In this document: positions 1-6,086 of the stretch, piece after piece
Layout of the letters: every line of letters begins with the position of its first letter
Numbering within the stretch: the stretch's first letter is position 1
Assembly: GCA_016872125.1 (NCBI GenBank)
Contig: VHBD01000021.1
Coordinates: 1-15,237, forward strand
Direction: 5' to 3'
Origin: Sphingomonadales bacterium
GTDB taxonomy: Bacteria > Bacteroidota > Bacteroidia > UBA7662
DNA: 15,237 nucleotides
Made by a program: the position numbers and the translations under genes
Notes under the pieces: model-generated
What the model was told of the DNA's origin: nothing
Databases searched by the model: none
Seen by the model: the letters and a program-made list of their open reading frames with translations, nothing else

Positions 1-1
1 C

Positions 2-1249
2 CCGCAGGGTTATTTTTGGTTTCATGCCTCCTCAGCAGGGGAATTGGAACAGGCTTTGCCTTTGATGCAAGCATGGAGAGAACAGCGCCCCGAAGACCCC
101 ATCCTTCTAAGCCTTTATTCCCCTTCGGCATACCGGGTAGGATACTGCCCCCCCGAAGCAGATTTGTGCCTGATGATGTCCGCGGATTTGCCGGAGCAAG
201 TCCATCAGTGGATAAACGTCCTGCAGCCTCGTTTGGCAATTTTCATCAAGTACGATTATTGGTACCATCATTTTCGCTGCCTGCACCAACATCGCATCCC
301 GCTCTACATAGCCTGCGCCAAATTGCCCTCTCAATCCCTGTGGCTAAGACCATTTGCAAGACCCCTTTGGTCGGCGATGGCATCTTCGGTATCTGAATTT
401 TGGGTGCAGGACCAAAGTACCCTCGATTTGTTAGCGTCAAGCGGCGTCCCGCAAGCCGTGATCTGTGGGGATACTCGCTACGACAGGGTTTTGAAGGTTG
501 CGGCGCTACCCTTTGAAGATTGCATCCTGCATGCCTTTGGTCAACCCAGCCCCCAGCCCTCAATGCCCAGCTCAAGCTACCTGGAATCAAGCCCTCGGCC
601 CGTCATGATCGGGGGTTCCACTTGGCCCGAAGATCATCGCTGGCTACTGTATGGTTTGGTGGAGCAGCACCACCAAATCTCGCCCAAGTCTCCGCAAAAT
701 CGTTGGAAACTCATGCTGGTACCGCATGAAATAAACCCGCAGCAAATACAGGCTCTGAATCGCCTACTTCAAGAAATCTCCGCCTCGATGTCCACCCCAT
801 TGCACTGGCGATTTTATTCGCAAATCAATCCACTAGGCACCACCCTCCATGTTGATTTGGCATCGCTGGATGTTCTCATCGTGGATCAGAAAGGACTGCT
901 GTCCAGGCTCTACCGCTACGGGCAAGCCGCCTGGATCGGCGGTGGATTCGGTGCAGGCATTCACAATGTTCTGGAGGCTGCGGTTTACGGATTGCCCGTT
1001 GGTTTTGGTCCACGATACCTCGGGTTTACGGAAGCCGAGGCCTTGTTGGAACGAGGCTTCGCGACAGCGTACACCACCAGAAATCGATTTCGGAATTATT
1101 TTGATCAAAATCAAGGCTCAACCGCCTTTAATTTTTACCAAAAAGCTGGCGGAACTACGCCTAGCCTCCAAGCGCAAATCAAGGCATTCTGCCAATCGCA
1201 GGCAGGCACAACCAAGCGTTGCCTGGAAAGGATCAACCTTTACGGCTGA
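2..1249 (+). CDS. waaA: 3-deoxy-D-manno-octulosonic acid (KDO) transferase, 5' end cut by the window
   Basis: WaaA/KdtA transfers KDO from CMP-KDO to the lipid A precursor at the inner membrane, the first step of LPS core assembly. The reading frame is open from base 2, so the true start lies left of the window; 415 residues are visible. The first of these read WFHASSAGELEQ, matching the conserved segment whose GE glutamate is the catalytic base in studied WaaA enzymes. An in-frame TTG at 44 lies just after this glutamate and cannot be the start. Other family signatures are IKYDYWYHHF, GDTRYDRV, GGSTWPEDH and LVPHEI, then WIGGGFGAGIHNVLEAA in the GT-B C-terminal domain, where the nucleotide sugar binds. 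By comparison with E. coli WaaA about 45 N-terminal residues (the membrane anchor) are missing. A Ser/Pro-rich insert near 543-600 sits between the two Rossmann domains. The gene ends seven bases before the convergent gene. Confidence 0.94.
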   Translation, partial: PQGYFWFHASSAGELEQALPLMQAWREQRPEDPILLSLYSPSAYRVGYCPPEADLCLMMSADLPEQVHQWINVLQPRLAIFIKYDYWYHHFRCLHQHRIPLYIACAKLPSQSLWLRPFARPLWSAMASSVSEFWVQDQSTLDLLASSGVPQAVICGDTRYDRVLKVAALPFEDCILHAFGQPSPQPSMPSSSYLESSPRPVMIGGSTWPEDHRWLLYGLVEQHHQISPKSPQNRWKLMLVPHEINPQQIQALNRLLQEISASMSTPLHWRFYSQINPLGTTLHVDLASLDVLIVDQKGLLSRLYRYGQAAWIGGGFGAGIHNVLEAAVYGLPVGFGPRYLGFTEAEALLERGFATAYTTRNRFRNYFDQNQGSTAFNFYQKAGGTTPSLQAQIKAFCQSQAGTTKRCLERINLYG

Positions 1250-1256
1250 AGCCTAC

Positions 1257-3332
1257 TCAACGAGCAGGGGAACTAGCACCTGTGGTAGGACAAGCCCCCC
1301 AAGTCGGCACCCCGTTACAGAATACCAATGGCTGTCCGTTGGTCCCCGGCGGGATCATTAACCATTCTGTGCCATTCCAATACGCCATAGCCCCGGGAGC
1401 CCCCGATGCGGGAAGACCCGAAGAACCCGAATTACCTGAAGCGGTGCGAAGACCAGATCCACTTCCGGAGGCTACCGATCCAGCTGTTGCGGCATAAAGG
1501 GCAAAGGGCACCGAGAGCAATTGCTGCCCACCAAGGAACTGATAATTCGTGGAACCGGTCAGATCAATCTCGGTACGGATAAAGTAAGGACCATTGGACC
1601 AATCCAGGCCCAACATGGTTCCGGTGGCCACCAACCCTGCACCAAACTCAAAGGACACCAACCCATTGGCATTGGTGGTCAAAGCATGCGTTTCGCTGTA
1701 AACGGTTGCGCCGCCGATGCTGTCACGGGTCAAGGCAGTCCTTACCCCAACCGCCTGATTGCGAACCAATTCCCCGGCAGAATTTCTCACCACGGCCTGA
1801 TACGAAATCCTATCCGATACCCCGTATCGAACCCGGAGACTGCATACCCCGGAGACCACGGGATTCGAACATCCGGTAATCACTGCCCTAAAATTAGCGT
1901 TGTTATAGGACTGATCCGCTGACGCAATAGAAAGGGTAGCCGAGGTAGCCCCGCTCACACCACCACCATTGGATAGGTTTGTCCAGGTGGTTCCAATCAG
2001 CCGTTGCCATTGAAAAGCCTGCGCATTGGTTGCAGATACCGAGATGGTTACGGGAGCATTGCGAGGAACGGTTAAATTGGAAACAGGAGAGGCAGTAATG
2101 GTTGCAGCCGATTGCAAGGTCACTGCACCGCCCACAAATTGGGTATTGGTAATAATATCCGCATTGGCATCCGCATACTCGCAATTGCCGGGCGTAACCA
2201 AATCCCAACCTACTGATGTAGAAGTCGAGGCCGAAATATTGGTGGCTATGACCTTGAATTTCATTTTGAACAAAAGACCGGACAGGTTGGTCGGGTTAAG
2301 GTCAAACCAAGCCACGCGGAATTGTCTACCCAATCCGGGGAATGTACCGCAATTGTATAGAAAATTATTGGCAAAACCCGGATGCAGATCGGAAATTAAA
2401 TTCAGGCATTGCAATTTGGTAGAGTCGTACGTGACCGATAAGGAAATCGCACCCACATTGTTTACCAAATCCACCGAAACAGGAATGGATACGGTATCTC
2501 CTGCACAGCCACTCACGGTCCCAATGGTGGTCACGACAGGTACAACCACTCGAAGGGTTGTCGCAGAGGAAGTCAAAGGATTACCGCAAGCCCCACTCAC
2601 CAACACCCGATACACAGTGTTGTTCAGCGTACCTGCAACGTTGGCGATGCTCATTGAAGCCGATGTTGCGCCGCTAATACCACTACCGTTGATAAGATTG
2701 GTCCATGTACTTCCACTTTGGCTTTGCCATTGATAGGAAGCGGCATTGGTCGCAGTCACTGAGAAGGTGGCTGTCGCCCCGGCGATGACCTGAACATTGG
2801 TCTGTGGTTGTTGGGTAATCAATGGTGCAATGGCCGCTGTAACGTTTCCGTTGACATAACTTACATTGGGCAGGACGTTGGCTGCCGAATCAGCCAATTC
2901 ACAATTTCCTGGAGTAACAGTGTCCCAAACCATAGTTGAGTTCCCATTGGCAACAAATCGTAGATTTAACATAACCCCGTTCAGATTGATTGGAACAATG
3001 TTAAACCAAGCAATCCGCACCTGAGGGGTACTTCCCATCATGGTCGCATTTACAATGAGATTCGAGCCAAGATTCGTGTTGGCGCCGTTGTATCCTGCAT
3101 AGGTCAAATTAGCATTGTTATAGTTCAAGGACAAGGATATCGCCCCTAGATTGTTCGCATTCAAAATCGAAATTGGAACAGAAACGGTATCCCCGCCGCA
3201 TGAACTTACCGTACCAGCACGCACCACCCTAGATTGGGCGCTTACAGATTGGGAAGCCAAGGCGGCCAAGACGATAACAAGAGCCCCCACAAGAGCTTGT
3301 TTCATTTGTGTAGAAATAGAAGTGATTTTCAT
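1257..3332 (-). CDS. Secreted modular protein: two cohesin-like/Ig-like units plus a Bacteroidota C-terminal module
   Basis: This is an extracellular repeat protein of unknown specific role. I chose the ATG at 3332 (691 aa), which gives a normal signal peptide (residues 1-32, ending SVSA before Gln); ATGs at 3365 and 3305 are possible. Residues 38-165 and 271-405 are cohesin-like beta-sandwich modules. Both open with CxGDTVS(V/I)P, contain GAISLS and (V/I)AWF, and end near TPGNCE(L/Y)AD; their matched cysteines suggest a disulfide. Residues 172-264 and 412-502 are Ig-like modules with YQWQ/FQWQ, WTNL and SGATSA motifs. Residues 505-616 start with ISYQAVVRN, a module I know from many Bacteroidota surface proteins, followed by a Ser/Gly-rich stretch and a YWNGTEW...CNGVPTWG tail. 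No type A sorting domain is visible, so its route across the outer membrane is unclear. It lies 63 bases after the dockerin-like gene, probably co-transcribed. Module calls rest on pattern recognition only. Confidence 0.88.
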   Translation of the reverse strand: MKITSISTQMKQALVGALVIVLAALASQSVSAQSRVVRAGTVSSCGGDTVSVPISILNANNLGAISLSLNYNNANLTYAGYNGANTNLGSNLIVNATMMGSTPQVRIAWFNIVPINLNGVMLNLRFVANGNSTMVWDTVTPGNCELADSAANVLPNVSYVNGNVTAAIAPLITQQPQTNVQVIAGATATFSVTATNAASYQWQSQSGSTWTNLINGSGISGATSASMSIANVAGTLNNTVYRVLVSGACGNPLTSSATTLRVVVPVVTTIGTVSGCAGDTVSIPVSVDLVNNVGAISLSVTYDSTKLQCLNLISDLHPGFANNFLYNCGTFPGLGRQFRVAWFDLNPTNLSGLLFKMKFKVIATNISASTSTSVGWDLVTPGNCEYADANADIITNTQFVGGAVTLQSAATITASPVSNLTVPRNAPVTISVSATNAQAFQWQRLIGTTWTNLSNGGGVSGATSATLSIASADQSYNNANFRAVITGCSNPVVSGVCSLRVRYGVSDRISYQAVVRNSAGELVRNQAVGVRTALTRDSIGGATVYSETHALTTNANGLVSFEFGAGLVATGTMLGLDWSNGPYFIRTEIDLTGSTNYQFLGGQQLLSVPFALYAATAGSVASGSGSGLRTASGNSGSSGLPASGAPGAMAYWNGTEWLMIPPGTNGQPLVFCNGVPTWGACPTTGASSPAR
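1827..3221 (-). repeat. Tandem duplication of a cohesin-like + Ig-like unit (about 233 codons)
   Basis: Inside the secreted protein gene a cohesin-like plus Ig-like unit occurs twice, with starts 699 bases (233 codons) apart. The first copy runs from about 3221 to 2523 and the second from about 2522 to 1827. At protein level the copies align through the CxGDTVS, GAISLS, TPGNCE, QWQ, WTNL and SGATSA motifs. The DNA has clearly diverged, so this is an old intragenic duplication and not a recent repeat. The second cohesin-like copy has two extra cysteines (in KLQC and YNCG) that are absent from the first. Confidence 0.75.
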
Positions 3333-3395
3333 ACGAATAATTGGATTAAAAAAAGAGGGTTGCATTAAAGGAATGATGCTTATGGATGAGGGAAC

Positions 3396-4781
3396 TTATC
3401 GGCGAATCACCAAGGACAAATTTTGATGGACGAGATCGAGGTTACTGCCGATTTGAGCCTGTACCCTGGCCAAGTAGCGACCTTCTGCCAAGGCATAAGC
3501 TGGGATTTCGTATCGAAGACGACCTGCGGAAGGAGAAGCTAGTTCGTCCACCCAAACTACCCTACCCCTGCTGTCCAGCAATTCCATACGGACAAGGCCA
3601 GTTCCTGCGGGCAAATCAAAGTCAAAGTAAGCTTCGTTATAAGCCGGATTGGGGTACAAGGCAACGTGCCAACCCTGGTGCGGCGCAAGGACTTTGGGGA
3701 TCCGTAGTTGCACCATGTCGAGGGGATCGGCATTCAAATCCGCAATTTCGCTGAGGTCCTTCATCTGCCAGGTACTCTCGGAATGGCCTTTGACCTTCAA
3801 CTCAAAGAGAGGCTCCCCTTGTTTCAAGGACTTTCCCGCAACATTGCTCCATCCCAGCCGTAATTCTCCGCCTTGGTAATTCCATAACAAATCTTCGCGG
3901 CTCAGTACCGACCGAAGATCCACCACCTCCAAGCCCTCGGGGCATTGAACCACCACCGAAAGTGCACCCATTTCCAGGGCACGATCCGCATAGACCGGCA
4001 GCCATTGTTCGGCATCCTTGGCGTATCGAACGGCATCGTACGCCATATCCAAACGAACAGGTTGCCTTGCACTTGTTGGCGTGAAGGACCCGTTAACATC
4101 CCCGTAGGTCAGCCCTTTGAGGTTGATGTTCTGCGTCTGCCCATTGGCCGTTACTGCAACAGTTTCAAAGTACCAATCCCCTGAGGTGAATGAAGAGCTG
4201 AGATTATTAAACCTGCGGGTGATTAACAAGGCATCGTTGGCATTGATGGAGGCACTTGCGTTGACGTCAGCTACCGCCAATCGCATTCCCAGTAGAGGAG
4301 TCGACCCGGTGAAATGCTGACGCACCCTCAAGGCATCGGTCGCATTAACCCCACCCCAAGGCTTGGTGCTGCTGGCACTGAGGTTGTACGAACCATCCGG
4401 AAAAGCACTGAGTTCATAGGCCCCTGCCGTGTTGGTGGTTGCGGTGGCGGCTACAGCGGATTGGAGGGTACGCAATTGGATTGAACAATTGTTCATTGGG
4501 GTTAAGGCCGTATTATCGTATCGCAGCAGGCCTGTGATTTTGTTGTCCTGGTAGGTTTGCTGAAGGCCTTGGTTGAGCCTTGGCTGGCTGCCTGATCCCA
4601 ATTGAAGATGAAAGGGCTGACCCAACGAATAAGACCATTGCACCGTTCCGTTGTTGAAGTCTTTACCGGCTGAGACCGTACCCGATTGGGCAGAAACCCA
4701 TACAGGGAGTCCTAGGCATGTAGCCAAGAGAACCACAGATAATCCTCTGGATATCTTCGATAAAAGTGGCCTGCTATTCAT
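3396..4781 (-). CDS. T9SS-exported protein with dockerin-like repeats and a type A sorting domain
   Basis: A secreted protein of unknown specific function. The ATG at 4781 gives 461 residues and a clear signal peptide (1-31, ending WVSA before Gln); an ATG at 4829 would add 16 residues before the basic region and is less likely. After cleavage comes a segment (about 32-78) with SYSLGQPF and LNQGLQQTYQ, a pattern I associate with N-termini of T9SS cargo. Residues about 82-136 look like a carboxypeptidase-regulatory-like beta-sandwich. Residues 143-191 hold two dockerin-like repeats: GGVNATDAL, and a full EF-hand-type loop with D172, N174, S176, N180 and D183 followed by ALLITRRF. A partial YGDVNGS copy lies at 226-232. 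Residues about 239-364 may be another cohesin-like sandwich. Residues 370-461 (LYPNPA, then DSRGRVV) form a type A sorting domain, directing export by the type IX system and usually surface attachment. It directly precedes the cohesin-like gene. Confidence 0.9.
   Translation of the reverse strand: MNSRPLLSKISRGLSVVLLATCLGLPVWVSAQSGTVSAGKDFNNGTVQWSYSLGQPFHLQLGSGSQPRLNQGLQQTYQDNKITGLLRYDNTALTPMNNCSIQLRTLQSAVAATATTNTAGAYELSAFPDGSYNLSASSTKPWGGVNATDALRVRQHFTGSTPLLGMRLAVADVNASASINANDALLITRRFNNLSSSFTSGDWYFETVAVTANGQTQNINLKGLTYGDVNGSFTPTSARQPVRLDMAYDAVRYAKDAEQWLPVYADRALEMGALSVVVQCPEGLEVVDLRSVLSREDLLWNYQGGELRLGWSNVAGKSLKQGEPLFELKVKGHSESTWQMKDLSEIADLNADPLDMVQLRIPKVLAPHQGWHVALYPNPAYNEAYFDFDLPAGTGLVRMELLDSRGRVVWVDELASPSAGRLRYEIPAYALAEGRYLARVQAQIGSNLDLVHQNLSLVIRR
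4086..4355 (-). other. Dockerin-like repeat region within the T9SS protein gene
   Basis: This part of the gene encodes a degenerate first repeat (VNATDAL, lacking acidic residues at the early calcium positions) and a second repeat with D, N, S, N and D in the spacing of a type I dockerin calcium loop. After a beta-rich stretch a third, truncated YGDVNGS occurs. The pattern fits the dockerin type I family, although two canonical loop positions are replaced by Ser or Ala, so calcium binding is unproven. Confidence 0.65.
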
Positions 4782-4842
4782 AAAAACAAATTTTGTTGGA
4801 TTCCAAGAGGTTAATCCACGATTTAGCATTTGATTGGAACTA

Positions 4843-4874
4843 ACTTATTCACCCTAAAATTAAATCGAATAAGT
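4843..4874. repeat. 8-bp perfect inverted repeat upstream of the T9SS protein gene
   Basis: ACTTATTC (4843-4850) and GAATAAGT (4867-4874) are perfect reverse complements separated by 16 bases. The spacer holds TAATTTTA on the minus strand, one base from the Bacteroidota -7 box TAnnTTTG. The element lies about 60-90 bases before the ATG at 4781, so an operator around a promoter is possible. No good -33 box accompanies it. Confidence 0.4.
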
Positions 4875-4903
4875 GAAAGAGGGGCCTTTCTCCGGAATTT
4901 TAA

Positions 4904-4930
4904 TGAAATTTAATTTGCCTTTAAATTTCA
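4904..4930 (-). terminator. 10-bp perfect stem-loop overlapping the sucB stop codon, possible terminator
   Basis: On the minus strand TGAAATTTAA, a seven-base loop (AGGCAAA), then TTAAATTTCA form a perfect 10-bp hairpin. The last three bases of the first arm are the sucB stop codon TAA. The stem is almost all A/T and no U-run follows on the minus strand, so it is not a classic intrinsic terminator. It could end or slow transcription, or protect the 3' end of the sucAB transcript. Confidence 0.4.
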
Positions 4931-6015
4931 ATCAGCATTCGGTAGGGGTCTTCCAGGTACTCTTTGACCCTTACCAGGAAGCTCACCGAGTCTTTGCCGT
5001 CAATCAGGCGGTGATCGTAGCTGAGGGCCAGGTACATCATGGGCCTTATGACAACCTGCCCCTGCAATGCAATAGGTCTCTCGACAATATTGTGCATTCC
5101 CAAAATAGCACTTTGAGGGGCGTTAATGATGGGCGTGGAGAGCATGGATCCAAAAACTCCACCGTTGGTGATGGTAAAGGTGCCCCCCGCCATTTCATCC
5201 ACCGAAAGAGTCCCTTCCCTGGCCTTCGCTGCCAAGTGTGCGATCTCCCTCTCAATTTCATGCAGGGGCAGACGATCCGCACCCCGAACCACAGGAACCA
5301 TAAGGCCTCGAGGTGCAGAGACCGCAATACTCAAATCCACGTAATCGTGATAAACCAATTCGTCCCCGTCTATGGAGGCATTGATGACTGGAAACTCCTT
5401 CATCGCCAGGCATACTGCTTTGCTGAACAAAGACATGAATCCAAGACCCACCCCGTATTTCTCCTTGAAGGAATCCTTGTACCGTGACCTCATTTCCATC
5501 AAGGGGCCCATATTAACCTCATTGAAGGTGGTCAACATGGCAGTCTCGTTTTTGACGGCTACCAGACGCCTGGAGATGGTTTTGCGAAGTTGACTCATTC
5601 TTTCTCTCCGCTGTGGCCCTGAAGGCATACTAGTTTGTACAGGTTTGTCCGCCTGGGGCGCTAGGGCCACAGGCTGAACGACCGGGGTGGAGGCCAGAAC
5701 AGAAACAGGGGCCGGAACGGATATAGAGCCTGTAGAAACTGGCGCCGAAGTTGATGAGCTCGTTGGTGAAGCAAGTTCCGAACTTTCGATGGTGGCCACG
5801 AGGGCACCAACCGCCACGGTACTTCCCTCCGCAGCCACAATGCGTAGGATGCCTGCCTGCTCGGCATTCAATTCCATGGTGGCCTTGTCGGTTTCCAATT
5901 CACATAACATTTCGTCCATTTGAACGCTGTCACCGTCCTTTTTGAACCAGCGACCGATCACCACTTCCGATATGGATTCACCCACCACTGGAATAATCAC
6001 CTCAATTTGTGCCAT
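4921..6015 (-). CDS. sucB: 2-oxoglutarate dehydrogenase E2, dihydrolipoamide succinyltransferase, without a visible subunit-binding domain
   Basis: E2 of the 2-oxoglutarate dehydrogenase complex moves the succinyl group from E1 through a lipoyl arm to CoA. Residues 1-77 are a lipoyl domain with lipoylation site K44 in ETDKAT. Residues about 78-137 are a Pro/Ala/Ser/Val-rich linker. Residues 138-364 are the catalytic acyltransferase domain, with TAMLTTFNEVNM, FTITNGGVFGS and the active-site DHRLIDG (H335, D339). The C-terminal domain closely follows E. coli SucB. The protein is 364 residues against about 405 in E. coli. The difference is explained by absence of the roughly 35-residue peripheral subunit-binding domain, whose usual place is taken by the linker. 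I see no sign of a frameshift. It follows sucA by 71 bases and is presumably in its operon; the next gene is 139 bases on, past a stem-loop. Confidence 0.95.
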   Translation of the reverse strand: MAQIEVIIPVVGESISEVVIGRWFKKDGDSVQMDEMLCELETDKATMELNAEQAGILRIVAAEGSTVAVGALVATIESSELASPTSSSTSAPVSTGSISVPAPVSVLASTPVVQPVALAPQADKPVQTSMPSGPQRRERMSQLRKTISRRLVAVKNETAMLTTFNEVNMGPLMEMRSRYKDSFKEKYGVGLGFMSLFSKAVCLAMKEFPVINASIDGDELVYHDYVDLSIAVSAPRGLMVPVVRGADRLPLHEIEREIAHLAAKAREGTLSVDEMAGGTFTITNGGVFGSMLSTPIINAPQSAILGMHNIVERPIALQGQVVIRPMMYLALSYDHRLIDGKDSVSFLVRVKEYLEDPYRMLIEI

Positions 6016-6086
6016 ATAAATTCAATTTTCTGATCGTTGGTTTGGATAATCGATTGTTTCGTCATCGCGGAGTTTTGTTGCAAACC

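Noticed and set aside
44..46. TTG at 44 as the start of waaA
   Set aside because: The open frame and conserved WaaA motif WFHASSAGE continue upstream to base 2, so starting here would remove the catalytic glutamate.
1244..1253. GGCTGAAGCC as a terminator hairpin between waaA and the convergent gene
   Set aside because: The arms are only four bases with a two-base loop and there is no T-run, so it cannot form a useful hairpin.
849..1361. A 170-codon open frame overlapping the end of waaA and running into the convergent gene
   Set aside because: It is a frame-shifted shadow of waaA. The waaA frame carries all the family motifs over the same bases.
2026..2733. A 235-codon open frame on the plus strand, antisense to the cohesin/Ig gene
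   Set aside because: The composition (many Val, Thr, Ala and Leu) mirrors the repetitive sense protein. No recognisable protein and no separate start signal.
1827..3221. CRISPR or short tandem repeat array suggested by recurring motifs
   Set aside because: The repeats are diverged protein-coding modules with a 699-base period, not short identical repeats with unique spacers.
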